DNA from: Paracidovorax valerianellae
Lineage (GTDB): Bacteria > Pseudomonadota > Gammaproteobacteria > Burkholderiales > Burkholderiaceae_C
Length of the DNA: 64,000 nt
Reading direction: 5' to 3'
Assembly: GCF_900102625.1 (NCBI RefSeq)
Contig: NZ_FMZC01000018.1
Location: forward strand, 19,916-83,915
In this document: one piece after another, positions 24,872 to 33,038 of the stretch
How the letters are laid out: each line of letters begins with the position of its first letter
Position numbering within the stretch: position 1 is the first letter of the stretch
The notes under the pieces: generated by a model
What the model was told of the DNA's origin: nothing
Seen by the model: the letters and a program-made list of their open reading frames with translations, nothing else
Database searches by the model: none
Program-made: the position numbers and the translations under genes

Positions 24872-26143
24872 TCATCCGATCCGACGGGCAAAAAAATCAG
24901 CCATCGTCATTCCCGAGGACGACACGCTGCGCAATTGCTCCAGCGTGCCTTCAAAATCACCCTGCATCTCTTGCCACCATCCCAGCGAGGGCTCCAGCAT
25001 GGGACGCAGCTTTAGGTTGAAAAGGGGTACATGCTTGATGGAGAACATCCGTGTGTCGGAATCGATTTCCACCAACCGGTCGCGAGCGAAACGATAGGCG
25101 TCTTCCAGCGTATCCGCGGGGTATCCCAGCGTTTGCGCATAGTGCATCCAAAGCGAGGACTCATAGGACAAATGGCGGAAATCCAAGAACGGCATGTCGA
25201 GGAATGCCGGATCGGCCAGCGAAGCCGGGAAGCTCTCCGCACCGCGGGGGTCTTCGGGCATGGACCACAGTTGCGCCATGTCCTCTGCACGCGAAATCAT
25301 CAGCTTGTCCGAGAAGTGGAACGGCATGTAAGCCCATGAAGCCTGCAGCAGCACACCCATCTTTCCCACGTTCTTGCCTCCGTTGCCGAAGAGCCGATCC
25401 AGCGTGCGATAGACCGACCCAACCAGCACAGCATCGGAGCGCAGCCGAACGACATAGCGCACGCCGGCCTTCAACATCAATTGGCTGCCAGCCTTGCACG
25501 ACCGGGTGATGTAGTTACGAGTGTCATAGCCGTTGGGAGGCGGTGGATCTATTTGTGCGAGCTCATCCACCCATGGACGGCAGGCATCGACCAACGCCGA
25601 ATCTTCTGTGGTCCATGTCACCAGCGCAAGGTGCGCTGCAGGGTAGCGCATGCGGTGATAAGCCAGTGCCAGCAGCGTGAATTCGGTGATGGGCCCTTGC
25701 ACGAATAGACCTAGCTCCGCAGGCTGCACAGCATGCGGTTTCTCCAGCCGCATACCACCCCGGACGGCGGATTGAAAAGCCTGCAATTCTTCAATCAGCC
25801 CTGCGTCATCGCCGAAGTCCACCGCACGCACCGTGCGGTAGTTGCCATAGGTATTGCGTATGGCATTCATGATCTCGGGCGCATAGGCCGAGAAAACCAC
25901 GACCAGTACTTCGTCGTGCTTTTCCTCCAGCAGCGCTTCCGGTGGACGGACCGGAATACCGTGGATCGTCTTTCCCTGGTTTTCTTGGCGAGGACAAACG
26001 GTGTATTCGAGCGGCAGGGCCGTGTGGGGGAAGTAGTCGCGGAAAGCTTGTCCTGCTCCCCAGCCAATCAAGCGGATATTGGCCAGGTCGAGATCGGCAT
26101 ATTTCATGAGGACGCGAGATAGTCCTCCTCGGACGATGGCCAT
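24872..26143 (-). CDS. WavE-family LPS/glycan biosynthesis protein with N-terminal Rossmann-like domain
   Basis: 423 residues from ATG 26143, preceded by GGAGAAG. Residues 1-130 form a small alpha/beta domain (NIRLIGWGAGQAFRDYFP, TIHGIPVRPPEALLEEK, VLVVVFSAY) like the sugar-binding domain in NeuD-type proteins. The rest (LFVQGPITEFTLLAL, MRYPAAHLALVTWTTED, YITRSCKAGSQLMLKAG, VVRLRSDAVL) fits WavE, a glycosyltransferase-like family first seen in Vibrio cholerae LPS core synthesis. RLRSDAV could supply the DxD-like metal site. It may extend the flagellar glycan or act on LPS. Confidence 0.7.
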   Translation of the reverse strand: MAIVRGGLSRVLMKYADLDLANIRLIGWGAGQAFRDYFPHTALPLEYTVCPRQENQGKTIHGIPVRPPEALLEEKHDEVLVVVFSAYAPEIMNAIRNTYGNYRTVRAVDFGDDAGLIEELQAFQSAVRGGMRLEKPHAVQPAELGLFVQGPITEFTLLALAYHRMRYPAAHLALVTWTTEDSALVDACRPWVDELAQIDPPPPNGYDTRNYITRSCKAGSQLMLKAGVRYVVRLRSDAVLVGSVYRTLDRLFGNGGKNVGKMGVLLQASWAYMPFHFSDKLMISRAEDMAQLWSMPEDPRGAESFPASLADPAFLDMPFLDFRHLSYESSLWMHYAQTLGYPADTLEDAYRFARDRLVEIDSDTRMFSIKHVPLFNLKLRPMLEPSLGWWQEMQGDFEGTLEQLRSVSSSGMTMADFFARRIG

Positions 26144-26187
26144 GGTTCTCTTCTCCAGCGCAGATTTCAATACTTAAATCAAGCGGC

Positions 26188-27279
26188 TTAGTAAAAGTAC
26201 AAACAGGTGTCCCACCGTTCCTCAGTGTGGTGACGCAGACCTAGTACGTACCCGGTCGAAATACTATCGACATAGTTTGTTAAATCAAGCAGATCGGTCG
26301 GGCGGTGGTAAGCCGATAACGCAAGCTTCGGTTTTCCCCCTGCAATTGCCTTGGCACTGCCGCGCAAGGCGGCCAGTTCGAAACCCTCAATATCTATTTT
26401 GATGAAAGTAGGAATGTCATCAATGATCATGTCGACCGGTTGAACGCTGACGCGGTCTGGAGTGGCATCCAAGTTTGGCGCAACTACGCCAGCATGACCA
26501 CCTAAATGATGGAAGGGGACCTCAGTGACGCGGTCACCTACGGCTACTGGATGCAATGTGATTTTGCTTTCCAATGGCGTGCCCGCGTACTTTCGTTGCA
26601 GTTTACGCAGCGTTTCGATGTTTTGGCGATCAGGTTCAATCATCCATGAGTGGGTGAACTGACCTCGGGTCACATCGATCAGGCCACTCGTTGATTCACC
26701 CACAGAAGCACCGCAGTCGACAAATTTCTCTTTATTCGTGAGAGAAAAAAGTCCAGAACGAAAATATAGCGTTGAATATGGTCGAGCAATGTTTAGATGC
26801 CATTCCGGATTGCAAGTTAAATGGAACATCATTACCCCATGCAGGGTTTCCAGCGAGTATGGGTCTGCAAACCGCTGGCCTATCGCCAAATAGTCATGGA
26901 ACCTGGATGCGATAGAAGGTCCCCAGTCACAGATGCGGTAATCGATGATATCGTTCATGCCCAAAAGCCGTATGGCTTGTTCATGATTCAGACATGGCAC
27001 ATCGTGAAAGCGGCAAAGATTTTCGAAAAAGCGGCGTGAAAAATCGACGCGGCAACAGTTCAATGCCACCACGTCAGGGCTCTGCCGCACGAGTTCCAAA
27101 AATTTGTCGGTTGAGATAATTTCTATGCCATAGAAGAGCTCGCCCCGGTGGCATTTAAAGTCATCCACTACGTAAAGTACCCTTGCTCGGTCCCCGACAT
27201 TCGAAATGAAGATGGCTGCAAAATCCTTGGTACCTAGCAAAATGAAAGGTGTTTCAGCCCCGCCGTGCAAAAATCTCAC
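26188..27279 (-). CDS. FkbM-family methyltransferase (5' end probably disrupted by a frameshift)
   Basis: 363 residues if it begins at GTG 27279. Residues 1-90 are a Rossmann-like sensor domain (ILLGTKDFAAIFISN, VLYVVDDFKCHRGELFYGIEIIS). From about 185 it is an FkbM SAM methyltransferase: KEKFVDCGASVGESTSGL (SAM loop), WMIEPDRQNIETL, and the FkbM signature TFIKIDIEGFELAALRG. FkbM enzymes O-methylate sugar hydroxyls. The frame upstream (27254-27415) continues the same domain in another phase, so the native protein was probably about 50 residues longer. G+C is visibly lower here than in flagellar genes. Confidence 0.78.
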   Translation of the reverse strand: MRFLHGGAETPFILLGTKDFAAIFISNVGDRARVLYVVDDFKCHRGELFYGIEIISTDKFLELVRQSPDVVALNCCRVDFSRRFFENLCRFHDVPCLNHEQAIRLLGMNDIIDYRICDWGPSIASRFHDYLAIGQRFADPYSLETLHGVMMFHLTCNPEWHLNIARPYSTLYFRSGLFSLTNKEKFVDCGASVGESTSGLIDVTRGQFTHSWMIEPDRQNIETLRKLQRKYAGTPLESKITLHPVAVGDRVTEVPFHHLGGHAGVVAPNLDATPDRVSVQPVDMIIDDIPTFIKIDIEGFELAALRGSAKAIAGGKPKLALSAYHRPTDLLDLTNYVDSISTGYVLGLRHHTEERWDTCLYFY

Positions 27280-27415
27280 GGGCTTTTTCCGGGATGCAGA
27301 ATAGAGGATCGTCTTTATAGGCAGTTAAAGTTTGCTGGAGAATTTCTTCATTAGTCAATCTTCCTAGGTTAAGGTGGGTGACCAGATCGCATGCAGGAAG
27401 CGGGGTGGAGTTCAT
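27254..27415 (-). pseudogene. Out-of-frame 5' fragment of the FkbM methyltransferase gene
   Basis: From ATG 27415 this encodes about 53 residues (MNSTPLPACDLVTHLN to EKAREIFARRG) and ends in TGA at 27256-27254, overlapping the GTG start of the downstream frame by 26 bp. Skipping one G in the GGGG run near 27258 would join ...IFARR to AETPFILLGT... in one natural reading. I read this as a one-base insertion in an originally single gene; a genuine coupled small ORF or a sequencing error are alternatives. Confidence 0.5.
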
Positions 27416-27474
27416 GAAAGCAGTTGTGTAAGAGCCGCTTGAGGTGGAGGGCGTGAAGAGCAGAGCAGCCCAGT

Positions 27475-28806
27475 TCAATAACAGTAGCAAACCATCGCGT
27501 CCGGCACATGAGGGTTGTGCTGGCGTAGGCTCATGCGATATTCCTTACCGGTCTGCGCTACGAAGTCCAACAGCGTGATCAAGTCCTCGGGTTTGTGATA
27601 GACCGAAATCGCCATCTTTGGTCGATGGCGCTCGATCGTATTGCGCGCGCCCTCTAGCGCTTTTAATTCGCTACCCTCCACCTCCAGCTTGATAAGACTC
27701 GGAGGAAGTTCGCAAGCAGCATCGATCGATGTCGTAGGGATGCTGAAGCTGCCATCGCTTTCTTCTTCCGGGGCGTAGAGATGCTGGCTCATTCCAGCTT
27801 CGATCACATGCCCTGCCAGAGGCGCTTGGCTAGCAAGCGCCGTTTCCTTGGGAGCGTACTGAGTGGGATTGAACAGCAGGTTCGCTTCTTTGCTCCAGAG
27901 ACCACGTTCGACGACTGCGATGCGGCTTACCAGTTCGGGAAGGTATTCGGCCTGCAACCTGCAAATACGCTCGCGGCAACGCTGTGCGACATCTGGGGAG
28001 GGCTCGAACGCATAGATCTTACGGAAACGCCCCTTCACAGCACGCAGGAATTGCTCCACGCTGTCCCCGTCAAAAGCGCCTCCATCCACGAAAATCTCTT
28101 CATCGGAAAAAGTGAAAAATGAACGATTGAAAAGATAGCTGCCGTGTCCGATACGGTCGGTGTTGTACCCCACGGCGCACTGCTGCAATATGCGAGGGTC
28201 GGCGCTCAGCCGGTAATTCAAGATGCTGAAGTAAGTAAATCTTGAATACGGATCGTCCAGTAATTGTGCGCAGCGCAGGAATTGATCGACATGCTGCACT
28301 GCATGTCGAAAGAAGGGCAAGCCATATACGAAAGTGTTACCAACACCTGACACCCGCTTAGTGTTCGCTGTGAGAATGCGGAAAGCCTCGAGCATTCGCA
28401 GTCCCCGTAAGCCATTCTGTGCCATAGCTCGAGAGAAGTGGTTGTCCCCTGCCACGGTGGCCACAGCGATGATCGAGACGATGTCTGCATCGCTTTGAGC
28501 AAGTGTTATCCATTGGTCTGTGGACAACACAGGAATTCCCATGCACTCCTGCTGCGAACGCAAGAGGAAATCGTCCACGATGCCAATCACCTCACAGTGA
28601 TTAGCAAGGAATCTGAGTTCGCCCGGCATTTTGCTGCCGCACAACACGATTTTGCAGCCATTCAGGCTTCCGCCAGGATCGGCTTGGACCCAATCTGGCA
28701 AATCCACCCATGGGTTAAGTTGCAAGGCGTTCGCGCGGGTAATGTAGGAATGGCGGAGCAGGTCGAAATCAAAACCTTCGAAACTGTACGGTGTGGCGGT
28801 TTTCAT
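27475..28806 (-). CDS. FkbM-family methyltransferase with N-terminal Rossmann-like domain
   Basis: 443 residues. N-terminal domain: CKIVLCGSKMPGELRFLANHCEVIGIVDDF followed by GIPVLSTDQW, the same plan as in the next two genes. C-terminal methyltransferase: EIFVDGGAFDGDSVEQFL (SAM loop), KIYAFEPSPDVAQRC, and SLIKLEVEGSELKALEGA, the FkbM signature. Its tail (PKMAISVYHKPEDL) aligns with that of the neighbouring FkbM protein, so the two are paralogues. Likely an O-methyltransferase for one hydroxyl of the glycan. Downstream partner of the first acyltransferase. Confidence 0.85.
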   Translation of the reverse strand: MKTATPYSFEGFDFDLLRHSYITRANALQLNPWVDLPDWVQADPGGSLNGCKIVLCGSKMPGELRFLANHCEVIGIVDDFLLRSQQECMGIPVLSTDQWITLAQSDADIVSIIAVATVAGDNHFSRAMAQNGLRGLRMLEAFRILTANTKRVSGVGNTFVYGLPFFRHAVQHVDQFLRCAQLLDDPYSRFTYFSILNYRLSADPRILQQCAVGYNTDRIGHGSYLFNRSFFTFSDEEIFVDGGAFDGDSVEQFLRAVKGRFRKIYAFEPSPDVAQRCRERICRLQAEYLPELVSRIAVVERGLWSKEANLLFNPTQYAPKETALASQAPLAGHVIEAGMSQHLYAPEEESDGSFSIPTTSIDAACELPPSLIKLEVEGSELKALEGARNTIERHRPKMAISVYHKPEDLITLLDFVAQTGKEYRMSLRQHNPHVPDAMVCYCY

Positions 28807-28818
28807 AGCGGTGGGAAT

Positions 28819-29445
28819 TCAGCCGTTCAGTATTACGACAGGCGAAGGAAACGCTGGCAAATGAAAAGTGCCGTTCGCGATTGACGCCGTGTAACGACGG
28901 GGCACATCGACAACGCAGCGTTTGCCGACCTGAATGCCGGCTTCGAGAAGTACGCCACTGCCAAGGGTGGCATGGGCGCCGATGATCGAGCCTGCGCCGA
29001 TTTGAACACCATCCTCGATCCAAACCGACGCGCCAACGCGGCATCCATGGCCGATCACTGCTGCACATCCAATCACTGCGTTGAAGTCTAGTTTGCAGAG
29101 CGCTCCAATCACTGCCCCGGGGCCGATAGCACAGTTCTCTCCTATCACGGCACTTTGGGCAATTATTGCCCCTCGGCAAATGAGTGGAGGTAGACGGAAA
29201 CCCCGCCCCTTGAGTTCTCCCATCAACTCCAACCTGCGGTAGTTAAGAAATTGCGGACCCCAAGCGACGAAAGCTGTTGCTCCCTGTGAAGACAAAGCAT
29301 CTAGCCCCGAGCGATCAAAGCGATAGTCCTTGTCTTGGCCCACATCGATTCGGGAGAGGGTTTCTTCCGTGGCTGCCTCGGCCCAGTGGGCCATTGCCCA
29401 ATCGAGTGACGGACCTGTCCCGATGACATATTTTCTAGAGGACAT
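28819..29445 (-). CDS. Left-handed beta-helix (hexapeptide) sugar acyltransferase, copy 1
   Basis: 208 residues, NeuD/PglD-like. The first 75 residues are a small alpha/beta domain (FVAWGPQFLNYRRLEL); residues 90-185 are hexapeptide repeats ([I/V]-G-x-x at each turn: AVIGENCAIGPGAVIGALC, VIGHGCRVGASVWIEDGVQIGAGSIIG). Such enzymes acylate an amino or hydroxyl group of a nucleotide sugar, using acyl-CoA or acyl-ACP. It overlaps the end of the first Rieske gene by 11 bp. Paralogous to the protein at 30591-31250. Confidence 0.85.
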   Translation of the reverse strand: MSSRKYVIGTGPSLDWAMAHWAEAATEETLSRIDVGQDKDYRFDRSGLDALSSQGATAFVAWGPQFLNYRRLELMGELKGRGFRLPPLICRGAIIAQSAVIGENCAIGPGAVIGALCKLDFNAVIGCAAVIGHGCRVGASVWIEDGVQIGAGSIIGAHATLGSGVLLEAGIQVGKRCVVDVPRRYTASIANGTFHLPAFPSPVVILNG

Positions 29446-30586
29446 GACGGCCCTCCATTACGTCCATATACCAGCGCTCAACTCCGATGTTGGCAAACTC
29501 GAAGTCGCCAAGTGTGGCCCGTGGTGCGTCTGCATGCAATGCAGACTGCACCTTTTCCATCACCGCAATATCTTCCTTTAGGACCTTTTCGGCCCCTTCC
29601 AAGTGGGCCAGCAATACAGCTTCCGATGTGGAGTAGCGGCGTGTTTTGCGCGCAGTGACGTAATAAATGACCAAATCGGTGCGGTTGGCGGACACTGGTT
29701 GGTGGTGCTCAATGATGAAGGAATAGCCGCCCGAACCTGAAGCGACATGAAGGTTCGGGAAGACCAGCCAGTTCAAGTACCAGTCGTCAGTGCCGTAGCG
29801 CTCTACATGATCATGCCAAGCGTAATGGGTGGCATGCACCAGCGGCTCGTTCAGCCCTCCATTGCTTAAAGTGCGCAATACATACAAGTGTTCAGCTTGG
29901 CTTGAAGCTCCCAAACGATGGTACTGGTGCGCTTGGGCCACTGCAGCTTCATCCATCTGGACTTGAAATTTCACCTGTTGATAGACGCTCTGCTGATGCA
30001 GATAGCGAGGATGCAAACTGTCACGGAGGTTCTCATAGGCAAGTTTCCAGTTGAAGTGGCTCGGTAGCGTAGCCACCAAAACCTCGCTGTCGAAATGCTC
30101 GGATGCATCGCGTAGCGAAGACAACGCCTCCATCGAAAACTGGTGTTCAATCGACAGGGGACGGTCTGCCACATTAACGAATACTAAGTTGCCGATGCAT
30201 TCCACCGGAAAGCGCCGTAACCGCAAACATGCGCGCTCCTGCTTTGGTAGCCGGTAAGCCGCGTCCTGAAAGGGTATGTTGTCTACCCTACCTTCCGAGT
30301 CGTAACCCCAGCCGTGGTAACTGCACACGAGAGGCCGGATACCCTGAGGCTGCTGCTGCAACGGGTTTTGCCGATGAAGGCATATGTTTTCGAACGCCTT
30401 CAATTCCCCATGGAAGTTCTGAACTACGACCTCAATGCCACAGATGTTTCGGGTAACAAAGGCATTGTGTTTTGCAAGCAGCATGCGCGGCGTCACGAAT
30501 TGCCAAAGCGGGCGCATAAGCAATTGCTGCTCCCGTGCGAACCAGGTTTCGTCGATATAGGCTTCTGCAGGAATGGTCGAGCGCAT
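29435..30586 (-). CDS. Rieske non-heme iron oxygenase, copy 1
   Basis: 383 residues from ATG 30586; the longer reading uses a TTG inside the previous gene. Rieske [2Fe-2S] ligands Cys69-x-His71 (ICLHRQNPL) and Cys88-x2-His91 (VCSYHGWGY), then the mononuclear iron site Asp189-x2-His192-x4-His197 (ENLRDSLHPRYLH). This is the alpha-subunit architecture of ring-hydroxylating and related oxygenases, which need an outside reductase or ferredoxin; none is encoded nearby. In a sugar/acyl operon it could hydroxylate the acyl chain or the sugar (inference). Confidence 0.9.
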   Translation of the reverse strand: MRSTIPAEAYIDETWFAREQQLLMRPLWQFVTPRMLLAKHNAFVTRNICGIEVVVQNFHGELKAFENICLHRQNPLQQQPQGIRPLVCSYHGWGYDSEGRVDNIPFQDAAYRLPKQERACLRLRRFPVECIGNLVFVNVADRPLSIEHQFSMEALSSLRDASEHFDSEVLVATLPSHFNWKLAYENLRDSLHPRYLHQQSVYQQVKFQVQMDEAAVAQAHQYHRLGASSQAEHLYVLRTLSNGGLNEPLVHATHYAWHDHVERYGTDDWYLNWLVFPNLHVASGSGGYSFIIEHHQPVSANRTDLVIYYVTARKTRRYSTSEAVLLAHLEGAEKVLKEDIAVMEKVQSALHADAPRATLGDFEFANIGVERWYMDVMEGRHVL

Positions 30587-30590
30587 GCTG

Positions 30591-31250
30591 TTAGCGTCTT
30601 TTTTCGAAACTGTACCCAGCACCAATCATCCGTGCTGGACGCGCAAAGTGCGGGGCAATGAAAGTGCCAGACCCCAAGTGTTCGGATGGTGCATCCACCC
30701 CATCTATGACGCAGTGGCGGCCGATGTGCAAACCCGCTCGCAAACGCTGGTCCGCTCCGATCACGCTGTGCGCTCCGATTTCGGCGCCTGTTCCAACTGA
30801 GGCGCCCGGCCCTAGCCAACTGTGCATCCCGATCTTGGCACCTGCATCGATGCGTGTGCCAGGATGAATCAGCACGTCGCTGGAGATACTCGCTGCTCTA
30901 CCAATCAGCGTACCTGCGCCAATCCAAACGTTGTCAGCCAATCGGGCGTCCGGCGCAACAATGGCTTTTGCATGTACCAGTGTGGCCATACGCAATCCGC
31001 GCAGACGTGCTGCCCCATAGAGTTCGAGCCGGGCGTAGTTGAGTGCATTGTGGTCCACCGCCACAAAGAGAGTCGTGGCTGCAGGATCCAGCCCTTCGAT
31101 CAATTCGCTCGCGGAGGCTGACAGAGCCGCCACACTGCTGGCCGCCCGCAATTGCCAGCCCTCTGGCAGCCCATGGCCCGGAGCATCGCTGGCGATCGCC
31201 TGGAACACTTCGCCCACCCCGATTAGGCAAAAGCTCTTGGTGGGATTCAT
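30591..31250 (-). CDS. Left-handed beta-helix (hexapeptide) sugar acyltransferase, copy 2
   Basis: 219 residues. The N-terminal domain ends LFVAVDHNALNYARLELYG, matching copy 1 (FLNYRRLEL), followed by hexapeptide turns (IVAPDARLADNVWIGAGTLIG, IDAGAKIGMHSWLGPGASVGTGAEIGAHSVIG). It is followed by Rieske copy 1 (4 bp) and preceded by Rieske copy 2 with overlapping stop and start, so each acyltransferase sits next to a Rieske gene. Acyl donor may be the ACP encoded at 35599. Confidence 0.85.
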   Translation of the reverse strand: MNPTKSFCLIGVGEVFQAIASDAPGHGLPEGWQLRAASSVAALSASASELIEGLDPAATTLFVAVDHNALNYARLELYGAARLRGLRMATLVHAKAIVAPDARLADNVWIGAGTLIGRAASISSDVLIHPGTRIDAGAKIGMHSWLGPGASVGTGAEIGAHSVIGADQRLRAGLHIGRHCVIDGVDAPSEHLGSGTFIAPHFARPARMIGAGYSFEKRR

Positions 31251-32380
31251 TAAACGTCCTCTCCCATCAAGCGCAGATAAGTATCGGCCGCAGCTATCAG
31301 CCGCTCTTCGTAGATGCCGTGCCTTGCACGCGGTGCGCCAACATACAGATGAGATTGGAGTGCCTCCAAATGGCCCAAATCCTCATGCAATACCGCCACC
31401 TCGCTTTTGAGGTGGCCCCACAGGATGGCAGGCAGAGCGGGCAGTCGACGTGTTTCCTTGGCTGCACACAAAGTGAAGCGCACTTCCGTGCGATCGGGTG
31501 CCACGGGGTGGAACTGCTGCAGCAGAAAAGTCAGGCCCCCGAGCGAAATGAAGTTGACGTTCGGGTATAGAAAAAAGTTGTAGTAAAAGTCACCGTCGCC
31601 ATATCGGCGCACTGCAGCATGCCAGGGCCACGGCTCTATACGAATGGGCGATCGGGTCCAGAAACTCTGTGCTGCCAAGCTACGGGTCAATGGATGGGCA
31701 GTGCTTGATGTTGAGTTCCCATCGGCTGCGTCCGCGTCCTGGCGGATATCCGAAATGCCTTCTCGCAACAGCGGTTGGAAGGTCTTCGGATGAATATATG
31801 GAACATGGTTGTAATCGAGCACGTTCTCATAGTTGAGCTTCCAGTTGTAGCGTGCGGGCAGATCGGCATGCACTGCCTGCGTACCGAAGTGACTGGTGAT
31901 GTCCGCCAGTGCCCGCTGTAATTCAGGGCTGAACTGCTCGTCAAAGGGTAGCGGTTCGGAATCTAGGTTCACAAAAATCAGGTTGCCGACTTCCCGCACC
32001 GCGTATCGCTTCAAGCAAAGGTCTTTACGCTTTTCTGGGGAATAGGCGTATAGGCGCTGTTCGTGTGGAATCGTCTTGACCTTGCCCTCAGGGTCGAAGA
32101 CCCATCCGTGGTAAGGGCATGCCATGCGTGCCTGGCCGAATGCTTCCTTTTGCAAAGGCATTTGGCGATGCGGGCACAGGTTTTCGAAGGCTCGGATTTC
32201 GCCATCGCAGTTCTGCAGCAGTACCGGGAGGCCTCCCAGTTCGCGGGTGGCGAATGCGTCAGGTTCTGCCAAAGCCGTGCGGAAGGCTGCAAACAGCCAC
32301 AGCTTGCGAAAGACCTGGGTCTGCTCGCGCGCGAAGATTTCCTGATCCAAATAGTGCGCTGGTGAGAGCCGCGACAGCAT
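31250..32380 (-). CDS. Rieske non-heme iron oxygenase, copy 2
   Basis: 376 residues. The ligands fall at exactly the same positions as in copy 1 by my count: Cys69-x-His71 (LCPHRQMPL), Cys88-x2-His91 (ACPYHGWVF), Asp189-x2-His192-x4-His197 (ENVLDYNHVPYIH). A Ser/Thr-rich insert at about 220-240 differs from copy 1. The pair is clearly paralogous but diverged, suggesting two different oxidation steps. As for copy 1, no reductase component is nearby. Confidence 0.9.
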   Translation of the reverse strand: MLSRLSPAHYLDQEIFAREQTQVFRKLWLFAAFRTALAEPDAFATRELGGLPVLLQNCDGEIRAFENLCPHRQMPLQKEAFGQARMACPYHGWVFDPEGKVKTIPHEQRLYAYSPEKRKDLCLKRYAVREVGNLIFVNLDSEPLPFDEQFSPELQRALADITSHFGTQAVHADLPARYNWKLNYENVLDYNHVPYIHPKTFQPLLREGISDIRQDADAADGNSTSSTAHPLTRSLAAQSFWTRSPIRIEPWPWHAAVRRYGDGDFYYNFFLYPNVNFISLGGLTFLLQQFHPVAPDRTEVRFTLCAAKETRRLPALPAILWGHLKSEVAVLHEDLGHLEALQSHLYVGAPRARHGIYEERLIAAADTYLRLMGEDV

Positions 32381-32384
32381 GGTG

Positions 32385-33038
32385 CTACCGAAAGGAAAAT
32401 GGCTTGGCAGGGTTGCCCATTACGGTAGTTCTTGGCGCCACATCGCGAATGACAACGCTGCCTGCACCAACTACGGCTCCATCACCAATGGTGATTCCTG
32501 GAAGGATAGTGGCATGGGGATGAATCACGACGTCGTTTCCGATCCGTGCACCACCGCCGATGAAGACGAAGCTGGCGATTTGACAGTAGTCGCCGATTTG
32601 CACATCGTATCCAACGATGGTGGTAGACAAAATAGTGACGAGTTCACCGACCTGCACGTCGGGGCCCAACGATACCTTGCGTTCAAAAAGTCCACCGGGC
32701 GAAAGCTGTACCCGCTCACCTGTTGTCAGGTCGGGCCGCAGAATGATGAAATTGGCGCCCTGCTTTCGCAGGTTGGCGCTGTACTGTCGTTTGGCAGCTG
32801 GGTCACCCAATGCGCAAACGAAAATGTCGCCCTCTTGCACTTGATACGTCAGAGGGTCGCCGAGGATAGGCAAGTCACTGGGGTTGTGAAGGTCCACTCG
32901 ATTGTCGAGAAACCCTTTGACGTCCCAGGCCACGCCACAGGCCAGGTCGGAGCGCGCCAAGCTGGCAGTTGCACGGCCAAAGCCGCCTGCGCCAACGATC
33001 AGCACATGATTGGAGACAGTCTTTTGCTCCGTGGTCAT
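32385..33038 (-). CDS. NeuD/PglD-type hexapeptide acyltransferase, copy 3
   Basis: 217 residues from ATG 33038, which overlaps the stop of the upstream SDR (ATGA). The NeuD/PglD domain is well formed: HVLIVGAGGFGRATASLA, VKGFLDNRVDLHNPSDLPILGD, FVCALGDPAAKRQY. Hexapeptide repeats fill the C-terminal half and it ends MGNPAKPF, as O-acetyl/N-acetyl sugar transferases do. Closer to standard NeuD than copies 1 and 2. Confidence 0.88.
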   Translation of the reverse strand: MTTEQKTVSNHVLIVGAGGFGRATASLARSDLACGVAWDVKGFLDNRVDLHNPSDLPILGDPLTYQVQEGDIFVCALGDPAAKRQYSANLRKQGANFIILRPDLTTGERVQLSPGGLFERKVSLGPDVQVGELVTILSTTIVGYDVQIGDYCQIASFVFIGGGARIGNDVVIHPHATILPGITIGDGAVVGAGSVVIRDVAPRTTVMGNPAKPFSFR

